From Echinococcus granulosus (lineage: Eukaryota > Platyhelminthes > Cestoda > Cyclophyllidea > Taeniidae), in NCBI RefSeq assembly GCF_000524195.1, contig NW_020170471.1:225800-289799 (forward strand): DNA of 64,000 nucleotides, read 5' to 3'. Every line of letters starts with the position of its first letter. The first letter of the stretch is position 1. A program made the translations under genes and the position numbers. Shown here in pieces: positions 36,496 to 49,000 of the stretch. Under the pieces are notes generated by a model, which ran no database searches, was not told the origin of the DNA, and was given only the letters and a program-made list of their open reading frames with translations.

Positions 36496-38072
36496 GGGGC
36501 TTTTCGAAACGCCGAACGTGGTGCAGTGACTGACTTCAATAAGGCCACCGTTATTAAGCGGCACTCTGCTCTCAAAATCCAAGTGGAGATTGGTTACGAG
36601 CAAATTACGGAAAGACGCTGTGAGTAAGACACCGCGTTCTTGAGCGCGTGCGGAGGTGCGTGTCTCAGCACTCAAGAAATGACGCACACGCCAAGTCGAC
36701 TGTCAAATTTTATTTATCTTCTTCATCTTCTTCTTCTTCGACGTGTGTTCTTCTAATCCTTTTAGGCAGAAAATTCTGGCAGTATCATTGATTTATTCCA
36801 GGTTGTGTATGTCAACTTCAATAAAGGAGGATCAAAACAATTGGATTAATGATGCAATAAACTCTGAGGGCAGTATCAGTGTTAAGGGAGGCACTATATT
36901 TCAGAAGATTGATTGGGTTTTTCCATGGCATTCTTTCAACCGTAAGGAGTAAGAACGTCAAACTTGAAACCCGTCCAATTTTTACAGGTCAAACCTCCAC
37001 TGACTTATGCAACCGCAAAATGACCACATCAACTGTTGGGAGGAGAAGACGGAAGGGAAAGACGGTCACATACTCAACTGCAACAGACAGAGGTGACATT
37101 TAGTATCGTCTGGTCGTCAATTTGTCATGTAAATCAAGCGGCGATTGCGTTGTTAACCAAGTGAACTGACGCCTCGAAGACACTTTTTGGGTAGGATTTG
37201 TGCTTTATAATTTCACTGGCTTCAAAAAAAATAACTAAAAATTTGCAGAAAAATTGCGCCTTCTATCAGCTCCACTCGTAAGACTTTGGCGAAATCTAGT
37301 TAAAATTTGACAATTTTGTAAAGGCATCACTTTCAGCATGGGTATGTTCGAGATCTGAATTTTCCGACCCTTTCTTTTCTAGCATTCACCTCCTTAAGTG
37401 AAGGTCAGATTCACAAAAAAAGGTAAACTTCCTGTTTCCATGCTCAAGCTTTTCCACTTTGCTGAAGTGTGAATTATTACTCCTAACACAGGCATGCCTG
37501 TGACACTAATGTCACGGCTGCCCAATATCACCCAAAATTCCCAGTTTCGTTACAATGACCGAAAAAGAACCCCTTTGTAAACATTCTTAAAACTTTTCTC
37601 AACTGTGCCAATTTACTTGAAAAAAATTGTTTTATTCTTCAAAATACCTTGAGAAAGGCGAAATGGAATAAAATAAACACGGAAGTATGGGAAATTGCAA
37701 TTGCTTTAACTACCTCACAACCCAACGCTTTTGGAGTAATTAACTAAATTATAAAAGCAATCACAGCAGACTCGCCTCTGCAAGGAAAAAAGCTGAGATA
37801 AATTTCATGTCAATCATCTCGCCTGCGTCACAAAAAACCCGCTTGGCCTTGCATTGGCATTCGCCTATTCACCAAGACCTAGCTGACCAATCAAAATGCT
37901 CTCACCACTGATTGGAGGCCTTGTGGGGGGAAGAGATCTCCCTCATCTCGGTTGCATTTTTGGTAGGCGCCTCTTTTACCGCTGGCGCTGCATTGCTGTC
38001 ACATTAATTGACAAGCACTTGAGTAGTGAGATCGGTGAATCGTAAGAGGGAGAGGAGATCTTTCAATTTGCA
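36496..38072. other. Intergenic region between PH-like gene C (-) and the receptor gene (+)
   Basis: The two flanking genes diverge, so both promoters should be here. A CTT/TTC-rich pyrimidine tract lies near 36710-36740. A pair of CCAAT boxes in opposite orientation lies at 37887-37915. No exon could be supported. Confidence 0.45.
37887..37915. promoter_or_regulatory. Inverted pair of CCAAT boxes upstream of the receptor gene
   Basis: CCAAT (37887-37891) and ATTGG (37911-37915) flank a 19-bp spacer, 160-185 bp before the proposed ATG at 38073. They are candidate NF-Y sites, by motif only. Confidence 0.35.
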
Positions 38073-41000
38073 ATGGGTCGTGGCGGCGGCCGTGGTAAGG
38101 CCAGTTCCACGGGCACTACTTTTGAAGCTGAGGCTGCCTTTATACCGGTGGATTTGAATACCACACTCATCGAATTCATTCTCTCAGGTCATTTTGAATC
38201 GGACTACTTCTCCTACTGCTCCAATCGTCTCAGCGACTACACCTGCCGATATTGGTTTAGTCCAAGCCAACCAGAGGATGAAAAAGCGATCAACGCTTCA
38301 GTTTTTAGTAGGCTAATCACTTTAAGTTATTTTATAATTAAATCATCATTTTTTGAGACAATAAAAATTGCAGAAGCACATCGTGCCATGACCCTTTTTA
38401 ATGTAGGCTGACCATGACCTCTTTGTTCATATCACTGGGGAGGTCTGAACTTCGAAGGGCAACACCAACCTCTTATAGACTGACGCAGAAGTTGGGGAGA
38501 TACGCGATTCCTTTTCCCAAAACCTTATGCTTTTGGCTTTAAAAATTAGAAGAAGGAGAGATCTTATAACACCTGATGCGGTTAGCCTTGGACACCGTCA
38601 GCAACCTCTTAATGACAAAAAAAGCTGTTTCATAGCAGCCATCTTGTTCGCAAGGGGACCTCACAAGTATCGCACACATCCATTAAAATAAATTTTTGTA
38701 AGTCCTTGTCACGTTATCTTACTTGACACGGGATTCAAAATCAACCTGACGCCTTTTTTTGGGAAAAATGGCTAACCGCTTGAACTTATTCTCAATTTAT
38801 GCCTACTGCCCAAGATCTAATCGCCTTTATTTATTCTCAGATAGGCCAGATAGCGCTTTGGTAGTTGCTTTTGGAATTTATGCCACAAAATCAACAGGAT
38901 ATTTTTTACGCACAAGCTTTAAAACAAGTCCTTTACAAATTGACCCGGAATCCTAAACAAAAGAATCTTCCCTCTCTCTACCTCCTTGTTCCCGGAAGTA
39001 CCATCCAATCAGATCTTGTGTTAAATTTTAGCGTCTTCCGCTCATTCCACTTCTCCATTCTCAATGCTAAATGACGCCTCCACCTCGACAGAAATAAAAG
39101 GACCAGTGGAAACCCATTCAGAAATGCTTATACGATTCGCTAATCCGGCAAATATTCCAGCCTTTCTCACTGGGAAAATTGGTAGCCAAGGCTGGACTAA
39201 AAGTGCCAACGAAACCACCCTCCTCCTGACCGATTTAGTGCCATTCAATCTCTATCCCAATCAACAGACCTGTTCAATCATCCTTTGTGTAGTCTTCCTC
39301 GTCAGCTTCATTCTGAATCTCCTCTCTTGGCATTGTCTTCGACGACTATCCGGTAGTGGAGGCCTTTGCATTGCTAGATTGCTCTTTTATCTCACCTTTC
39401 TGGAATCTATTGACCTGTTTATCGAGCTGAATGATGCCCTGATGCACGCAACACATGGAGTACCCATGCTTACAGTGATAGGATTCCTTGGACGTTGGTC
39501 GTGTCAAACTCTAGCGATGGGATACACTTGTCTCAAGCACACGGAAGGTCTCCTCATAACAAGCCTTGCGATTGATTCCCTAATCTCTCTGAAACAATTG
39601 AGGCACCATATAGCAGGATTTCGGGCCGAATGGGCCTTCAATGCATTCATCCTCATAATCGCTACTGTGGCAACCACAAGCAGTCAGTTCTTTTGGACTT
39701 TTGATCTCTTCCATGTGGATAATCGAATTCCACCGAGTGAATCACTTTTTGGAGGTGGGACTTTTGCAGAACCCACACTTTACATATGTGGATTTTCCGC
39801 CTCCTGGGGACTAAGTCATGCCTTCGTCTCCTTCATTTGGCCAACGCTAGATCACCTCATCGGAGATGTGCTTCCATGCATTCTACCTCTAGCTGCAGGA
39901 ATTGTAATTTTATCGTCTCGAAGGAACACTTTGGAGACAGATGGATGCGATTTGAATGTAGATTGTCCGGGTGATTTGGATAAATTTATGTGGATTTTAC
40001 CGGTACTTTTCCTCCTGCATGGACTCTCCATCCTTCCAAGAATGCTGTTTTATATGCTGAAATATCTCCTGTTTTCAGGTAGGTGGAAATGTCCTAGACA
40101 AATGCTTGGTAAATCCCTACCCTTCTAATCTTGCCACCGGATTAATCTACTTCTTGATGGAAGCGAATGACGTTGGAGATGACTCCCATGGGAATGTACA
40201 AAAATGATTGAATAACTTTTATAAATCTGACCTCAGGAGATCTTGATGGTAGATTATCCCCAAGTTAGTCAGCCTTGACATTAGACAACACCTGGACCGC
40301 ATTTCCTTCCTAAGTGAAAACAGGTATGCAGTAAAATGGCGATCCGTAAGGCGCGATTTTGGCATTGATAGATGAATGGAACGGTGCCTTCCCATTACAC
40401 TTAGTTTAGTAATTACACAGGGCCTTTTGAATTTCCTAGCTCATCGGAAAACAACTAGTAGTGCATGGGGATTTTAGGTTGCGGCAAAAAAACCTGCGAT
40501 CACTTTTTAAAAAGGCCAAAATTTGACTTTAACTTTGTCTCTGGATCTAAAAGAAAAAAAACTGTAACTTCTTGGCCTGATTCAAAAAAGATGAAGTTAG
40601 GAATACTCACCCCTTGTTCCAAGTCATCCACCACAAAGGTTGGATTTATACCCCTCCTGGCTCGTCCGTTTGGCAATTTTCAAAAAACCTTGGAAAAGAA
40701 ATACGTAAAATCTGCGACACGCAGCAGACTGAAAATCAACCAATCACTTAAAAATTATACATGTATTTTTCTCCGCTTATGTCCGTTGCACCGATCGGTA
40801 ATTTGCAAATGAACCAGTCGAATTGGGTGTTTATTTTGTGAAAAAAGAGAACGAAACATGCGCACACATTACCCTTTTTCCGATTCCAAGATCCGAAGTA
40901 CCCCTTTTTACCGAGTAATTTGTTTGTAGGCGTGCATCTGTGTTGGTAGCTACTTCGGAAAGAAATTTGCAGCATTCAGATACAAAAAAAATAAAAATAA

Positions 41001-42154
41001 AAATAGGCTTTTGTAACAAATAAACGTCATAAATTTTACCTAGCGGTTTCCATAACGCCACCTTTTTACACCAGGCTAGGCTGCTTAGCAAATGTAGACG
41101 GCAACACGACGACGGCACCTCTGAAATAAAGCTCGTAAATCGACTTATTTTTTTTAAAAATATGTAATCTGAGGAAAATAATAGAAATATCTAAGCAAGT
41201 AGAACTTTAGGCGCATTATTTGACCTCAATTCACAAGCTTTACCTAATTTCTGCAATGAGATGAAGTAAGACAAAAAAGAAATACCACCATTTCCAAGTG
41301 GTGTATGATTTCACGGGAAGAATTCATTATCCTCGTTTTTCACAAACAAAATAAAACCACAATTTGGTACGTGAAACAAAACCCCAAGTGCAGATTCCTG
41401 TTTGGAAAAGAATAAAAAAAGGAGAAAGAGGAATTCTACCTTTTCCTACCTTTGCCAAATGCTGCAACGAAAAAGGGGCAGAGTGACTTAAAAGTGCGTA
41501 GCTACTACGAGAATGAAATGGCATAAACGATCTCAAAATCGAAACTAAAGAAGAAGGCACTCGTCTAAAAAAATACCACCATTCCATCTGTTAGGCACTA
41601 AAAATTGAACCTATCAAATTTCCTACGGATTTCTTTTAATGCAATAAAAGGTAGGATTATTCAAACAAAGAGAATGAAGGAGGGTATTTACTTCTCCTCC
41701 AGAAAGGTATCACAATCGTGTCGGACTCGTATTCCACCGCGAAGATGATCAGCGACTCGGTGATGGCGAAACCGTGACCGCAATTGCCAAGGTCATTTCC
41801 TTTCGACAAATCTATCCCAGCCTCCTACCTCATCTTCAGGACGTCGAAACTGCCCTCCGTTTTCTTCTTCCCATCTTCGCGTTGGCTAAAGCAACTTCAG
41901 TGATTGCAGGCTTCTCCAAATCGCGACGAATTCTTAGTACCGGTCTTAACCGTATTCTCGCCTTCTGCAACGACCCTATGTGCCACGGCCAATCGAGAGT
42001 CAAAAGTGGCCAGACTACAAAAATTACCAGCAGTGCTAATCACCTGGAGAGTATTTCCTTTTCTGCGCTTGCCAACAGTCCCATTTCCCGGGTTGAACCG
42101 AGTAGAAGGCCCGTGTATATAAATTTGGAGGATGTAGAAGAGTTAGCGGTGTGA
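38073..42154 (+). CDS. Divergent rhodopsin-like seven-helix receptor
   Basis: Three exons fit in phase: 38073-38307, 39032-40078 and 41703-42154, for 577 residues. The middle exon carries six hydrophobic helices. TM1 is CSIILCVVFLVSFILNLL, TM2 lies around ARLLFYLTFLESIDLFIELN, and TM3 opens with the usual Cys (RWSCQTLAMGYTCLKH). TM4 is AFNAFILIIATVATTS, TM5 is DVLPCILPLAAGIVIL and TM6 is MWILPVLFLLHGLSILP. The last exon supplies TM7 (TALRFLLPIFALAKATSVIAGF) and a cytoplasmic tail. The donor CAG-GTAGGT at 40079 is strong. The first exon and its join at 39032 are weaker; without it translation could start at the ATG at 39064. The N-terminus has N-glycosylation sites. No DRY, CWxP or NPxxY motif is visible, so this is a divergent, perhaps flatworm-specific orphan; the ligand is unknown. 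Introns are 724 and 1624 bp. Confidence 0.68.
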
Positions 42155-43071
42155 AATCTCCTGCCCTTAGGTTTTGATTTGCTTTGATAAAAAAATTATG
42201 GAGTTTGATTGCAATGTCCTTCTTTATATTCCCTTTCTCCCCACTCTTGAATGCCGTGGGAGAGGCACTACCATATTTTAGTTGGTGTCACATGTGTGAG
42301 AACTCCATGACTTCGTGACTAGTTATCATTACAAAATTAATTACTTGCTAGCAAACTTCTGGGAGCCCTCAGGTATTGGTAGGATACGACTTTTGGCTTA
42401 TTAGTGCAGACGATGGGCAGAGGTTGAAAAGTCTGACAATTACTAACCATTGGGTCAAACTTGTAAACTTGTCTTAAATAGGAGAAATATAACCGATTTT
42501 ACCGGTTTTGGGATTTTTAATTATCACTAGGCTTTTGGCACATGCTGATTGGCTAACATAAAGGAAGTCGAGACAGGAAAAAAAGCCTTCCTTTTAGAGA
42601 ATTAGGAGGAATTGCAAAATCTGACACAAAATAACACGTACAACAGTTGGGCGGGGCCCCCTGCAATATGTTCCTGGGAGTATCAAAATACTGGAAAAGT
42701 CGCCCTAATTCTTTCCATCTTCTTTGATATTATGGGAGAAAATAAGTAAAATATGGGAAAACCCCCATAGAAGACTAAAAAGGCGTGATTCGAAAGTTTG
42801 ACAGACTAAAAACTTGGCATCATTTGGAACAACAGAAAAATTTACTGTACAAAAGCCCAATGCACTTTTCCAGTGAAGCGTCCACTCCACAAGACTACCA
42901 ATAGCTTTCCAAAGAACGAGTTCTATCGCCACTTCCCTGCCCATTTAAAACAAACGATACATATGAATAAGCTATTCAATATCTTTGAAAAAACACGAAA
43001 CATCCTCATAATTGCCATATTCACAAATGCAGAAGAGGTACTGGAAAGAATGCAGTTGGGTGAGAAAACAG
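42155..43071. other. Convergent spacer between receptor gene and RAD54B
   Basis: The 3' ends of the receptor (+) and RAD54B (-) face each other here. No clear AATAAA was noticed close to either stop and no additional coding sequence could be supported. Confidence 0.5.
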
Positions 43072-46000
43072 CTAATCTGAAGGAGTTACCACATGCTGAA
43101 AGACTGCTTTAACACACCTCGATGTTGCCATCATGGGCACCGCCTCAGCAACAGCTTCGGGGCTAAGGAAGTGTCTCCATGCTTTGATCTGTCCGAGCCC
43201 TTTGCTCGCAGACGCCATCTCTTCCTGCGCTTTGGTTCGTTGTCCCGATCCGCCGAGTTGAAAGGCTCGCATATCGTCCTCATCACACAAGGAAGACATC
43301 TGTTGGGGGCTACAGACGTCATCGTTGGAAATACTCTGACAATGACAGTCTAGGAGGTCGTGCGTCCAACAGTCGGAATCACTGGGCGGTGATTGGAAGA
43401 GCTCCTTAACAAGTAGAGAAAAAAACAGATCTTTCGTCCATTCAATATGCCAGCAATATCGATGTCCTAGAGATGACCAATAAAGTTTCAAAGTGAACAT
43501 AGCGCGATTAAAACATTCCACGCAGACGAGACGCTTGCCCGACGCGTCTACACACAAACACAATTCATGTGTTTGACAAGCAGCATAGGACGAATTAACG
43601 GATACGGATCTAGATGCATTTATTTTTGGCTCCATTTTGGGCATCGGGACGAAATGTGTTGAGAAGAATGGTACATTAAATACTTAAATAATGACGGCAG
43701 ACACCGCCAGCACCGCTTTGCATTAAAGTCCATTAAGCTGGCTGCCCTTTAGACCTAATTCTGATTCGTAGTGGCGGAGAGAGAGAGAGGAAAGAAGATT
43801 TGGCGCATTCACCAGCTTGGACTTTTATTCCCGCGTACACAATACCAATGGCGTCTATGCATATACTTTACACTTAAGCGACCTCTATCCAACGACTCTT
43901 TATTTACGCAGTTTGCGTCATGATAGCGTGGAATAATACACGTATTTATCATAGAAGGTATTTTGGAGGATTCAAATTTACTCAATGAAGAAATTTCAGC
44001 ACTAACAATAGTTGACATGCGACCTCGTACTGGGGCATTGAGACGGAAAGAGAGGAGTGCTGATTTGACATAACAAAAGAAAAGAAATCAAAGGGATTTA
44101 AGCACTGGTACCACTCCCCCACACTACGGTTAGCTATTTTATGGCTCAGACCTTCAGTGTGGTTCTGCTTTGATGAAGACCCAAACAAATGCTTGATCTT
44201 AAAAGATACCAGGGTTGTCCATTATCAAACTTATGTACAACTCAACCCACATGCTTATTGCTGAAAGAACCAGTATAATCCTGTTTCAATAGAGAATTGC
44301 GTCCAAATTTTAACCAAAAAGATCAAAAGATGTGGACACCCATTCAGCTGATGCCCACACGATCTTTTGCAACATGTAATAGGATATAAAGCGATTGTAC
44401 GAATTGAAGCCGCAGATTAACGGACATGACATTGTCACGTAACTGCAAAAAGCACAGCCATGGCCTACACGACTGCATTCCTCATCACTAATGCGGTATT
44501 TATAGGGAAGCAGCAGTCAACATACCTTCAACTCACAGAGGCTGAGAGAATTCGGCGCGGTTGAGGACAGAGAAGACATAGCAGTGGTGACCAATGAGGA
44601 CTTGGCAATTTGACGCTGCAAAATGCGCTCCTCCAGACTGCCAGCTGTGATTAGGCGAATCAAGTTGACTCGACGTTTCTGACCTTCGCGCCAGACGCGG
44701 GCTAAAGCCTAAAGGTTCAATTTGCGTTATCGCCCGTACTGATTTGTGACATTTAGGTTAAACTTAGCGTGCAGAGGAAAAGTAAAACTGAAGCGATGCT
44801 GAGTAAGAAACTAACATCTCTCCACTGTTGAGACTGTCACCACGATGAGCGTAGTCCACTCTGTTTAGGAAGAAAAGTGCCCCTACTTTCTCAACAAGCC
44901 TTAAGAGCAAGGTTGAAGCTAAGTGTTTCAGACGGTCTTAAAATTTAGCACCATTAACGTGGCCATTAACACCACAACCATTACTGCTCGATATCATTTG
45001 AGTCACTGGCATGAGCGCCAAGTTTCATTCAACTAAAAGTGATGATTTTTTTCCACTTCTACAACTTATAATCGACCTAAAAATTACATTCCAAAAGATG
45101 CATTGAATCTATCTAAGACTTAAAACGGGCACAGCAAGTCAACTTTTACACATTAGGCGGTGAAAAAGGCGACATAAAGGATTTCAATTTTTTTAACAAT
45201 GAAAAAAGGGGAGGTAAATTCCATTGGGGAGTTCACTTTAAGTAGATTGGACGATTTTGAACCGAATGAGGGATCAGAGGGATTAACGATTTCATGAGTC
45301 TCATCATCCGCCTTGACGATTAATGCCATATTGGAGCAAACTTCGCAAAAGTGGAGGCTAATTTAACTAAAGCAAAGATGACTTTTGCAGGAAATATGTC
45401 GGTACAAATTCTTAATCAGATATGCCGCCAAAGCGCTTTTTTTTACCAAAAGGCTTAGTTCTAGCCGTTCTGACGTCATTAAAACCTTAAGCCAGACTCG
45501 AAGTGAAGCTTGAAAGTTAACCGGGAACAACACTTCTATGAACGCTATTAAAGCCATTATGGATCAATGCTACTTTGGCGGAACTTCTCAGAATGGGTGG
45601 AACCTGTCAGGATACTACTTATGATTTTTAAGTAATGTAAAAGACGGTGCCGGAAAATCAAGTCAGGTAATTTTAAGCTGAAGTGGGAAAAATTTACCTC
45701 ACTTAAACAAGCAAAATTCAACGAAGAAGTGAAGGCGAAGGGCTAATTTAGAAAAAAATAAGACATTTGAGACGAAAACTATTTGTAGACATAGATAGGA
45801 AGCTTACAAGAGGAAAATGATGATATTAAGTCTTCTAAATGTTAATAAATTCACGCCCCGGAGGCCTTAAAACGGATGAAGCACAAGGCAGTTCTCTTTT
45901 TATAATAATCATGCACGTTTGTTGCGTGAAATGTAGGTTGTAGAAGCTAACTAGCTATTAGTGTTGTTGCTACTCTTCGGTTCATAAGAAAAAAAAGAAA

Positions 46001-49000
46001 AGCAAAAAGGAAAGGCACACACATAAGGAGGGAAGAAAAACCTGAACAAAGATTCACTTTACACCAAAAAGAAGCGAGTAGGACCGGCAAAACACCAGCC
46101 ATTTCAACATTTTCAAACAATTACTGATCATCTTGAGTAACAACTCAACTTGCCGTAAAGGCAAAAGGTAGGAAGAAAACTAATGAAAAGTCCTATTTAA
46201 GAGCAGAAAACGGACAAAACTTAACTAATCAATCCTGGACTAATCATTTAATCCCAAATCACGTTGGGTGAAATTGACAAGAAGAGGAGGAGAGAGAAAT
46301 GGCAGTGCAAATCGAGGCTGCAAGTAAAAGTACAAGATGCAGTGAAACGGCCTACCTGAGCATCAGTAGCTGGATTCCAGTCAATATCAAAGAGCACCAA
46401 AAAGTTGGCACCAATCAAGTTGAGCCCGGTTCCACCGGCCTTGGAGCTGAGCAAAAGGACCCCTTAAAAAGTGGGAACGCAACGATCTTTATAAACTAGC
46501 CAATCAAGTAAGAGATTTCCGCACAATAAAAGTACAAATTATCAAGCAAAGGGAACTAACCACAAGGTAATAAATACCGAAAGCAGTTGACAAACTCACT
46601 TTCAACACACGTAGGCGAGTTGAACCGATCTACGATCTCAATCCTCCGCTTCGTGGGTGTCTTTCCGTCGATGCGTAGGCAAGGCGACTTCGTTAAGGTA
46701 CGACAAATTGGTTCCAGGAGATCCAACGTCTGTAAAAAGCAAAACATTGCAAAGAAACACATCGGAATCTAAGTCTGAATTGAAATCCATCCAAATATCT
46801 GAATTTTTACAAAGTCCCGAAATGCTAAATGTTCGAAAGCGGCCTATCACGGACTCTTAAAGTAAGAAAGACAAATAAGAGCGAAAAAAGGTGAGTCATA
46901 AGAATGGCTTGCCTCTGACCTTGAAGCCAACGAATAATGAGTCCAAACTCCAACTTGATGAATCAAGATAAGCTACATCGCATGTTTCAGCAGGGGGAAG
47001 GGATGGAGATTTTCATCTTGATGAGACGTTTAACAATCACACGGTATGGTAAAACTTCCTCTGCCTAACTACACTACTTGACTAGACTCAAAAAGACAGC
47101 AAAATAAGGGCGTTTCCACTGCAAATGCGGTAAGTCAGTGACAGCCACTTAGCTCCGAATATATGGGGCGAAAGACTTATATTCAAAAATTCAAATAAGA
47201 AAATCGCCAACTTTAACACATAATTAAGGAAATTAGCCACGTTTTTCTCTCATTCTTGTAAAGGGAAATGTTTATTTGACTTCCACAAGGCAAATACCTC
47301 GACCACGCGATAGTATCCCACACACCGAGAGCCACTTCAGCAGTGAGCTGTCAGTAAACAGAGGGGCACACAATGTCAAGTGAATAATGCAAAGAAGCGA
47401 AGAAAAAATGAGGCATATATAACCCTCTCTAGGGACGGAGCCAACAAAAAGTCCTAATGAAACAGAGTACGACCAATTTTCACACAATTAGGGGTAGGGG
47501 GGGGGAGTAAAAATGCCGCAACAGAAGCTGTTGAATGCTAAAACCACCCGTCGACTTAAAGCACACATATGTCTGTAGATAATGCAAAGATATGAAAGGT
47601 TATCGTTAGACCCTACTTGTGTGAAATTGGAGACGAGAACAAGACGATGGCTGCCACCCAGAGAGGGGGGATCGGAGGGAATTTGGGAAATTGAGACAAG
47701 AAGACGCTGCAGAACTGCCAATTTTCCTGACGTGAGGCAGAAAGAGGAGGAACAGCCACTGCGTTCGGTCGGTGGAAGATTGTGTTGTAGAATACCCAGG
47801 AGACTGTCTGCCAGATCATCTGGAAAAGACTTAAGAGCGAAACGTATTCCTTCCGGAGACACGGGGCAATAGACGTGATGCGTAACGAGCTAGAATCTAT
47901 TAAGATGATTGCGTATTTTCAAGGTCAGGGAAACGGAGTGTAAATTCAAGCTATTTTAGCAAGCAAGGTACCATGGAAATGCGAAGCCTTCTCAATCACT
48001 GAGTTTTGAGGAAAATGAAAAAAAATTCCAAAAATAGAAACATCCAAAGTTGGACCAAAAATGGGAAATGTTACTCTCGTTAGCGAGATCTGATAAAAAC
48101 GGCATCTTTGTCATACTTCATTGATATAAGTTGATATTAATCTCTGAGTTGGGATATTTCAACTTCTTAATGTCACTTTTTTTGCCTGCAAAATTACGCC
48201 AAGTCCTTTGACACGACTGATATAATTGAGAACGCATATTTCTAGTACCGAAAAAAGCAACGCGAAAGAAGGGTTTGATAATCAGAATTCAAGAGCTAAA
48301 TAATGAAGATTATGAGGAAAATCTTGCATAGATCAACTGAAAGGTAGCAGTATGCATGGAAAATACTCAAATGTGATACAATAAGATCAGCTAATTTAGA
48401 TATGCTGATCGCACAATACCAGTCAATTCCGTACTTACTGACTTTGGGGCGAGTTCAGAGAACATTTAGTAGTCAAGCAAGCAAAATCTGTCAGACAGCC
48501 AAAAAGTAAAGTTTGGGGTCAAAATTTACAAAAAGATTTCAAAAGTTGCATGAGTCATTTGCACGGTGGATTTGATGTCAGAGGATATTCACATACTGTC
48601 GTACGAAGCAGATCACGAGGTCTGATTGTAAGACAGAAAATATTTAAAAATTTGAGTACAAAAACTTGAAATTATCAGGGACTAAAATCAAGGGAAGCTC
48701 TTACTCATAAACTGAAAAAAAGATAAAACATGACCTTCAGAAAATTATCTGCGGAAGGTCAAGGAACTAAAACGACCAACTTTAAGCCAGTAAAAAGGGC
48801 ATTATAAGATAGGAATAACACCAATTTTATTAATAAAGCAAGCGACTGGGGGCTAGCGTTTCTAAAAGCAGCACTGAGTCCAACGCGTCACACATTCCAC
48901 ACCCTTTCCACTCCGTCGTACTTCACTTGGCACCAGAATCATGGTTCACACGCATACACACACCAAATCAATGTGATGTAAAGATGACACGGTAAATGAG

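Noticed and set aside
40465..40812. 115-codon plus frame with an ATG
   Set aside because: It lies inside the receptor gene intron, has Lys-rich random-looking composition and no domain.
43072..43644. 190-codon minus frame taken as a separate gene
   Set aside because: Only its last 110 codons are coding; they form the final exon of RAD54B after an acceptor at 43405.
47582..47872. 96-codon plus frame
   Set aside because: It is antisense to RAD54B exon 12, whose minus-strand product matches the family.
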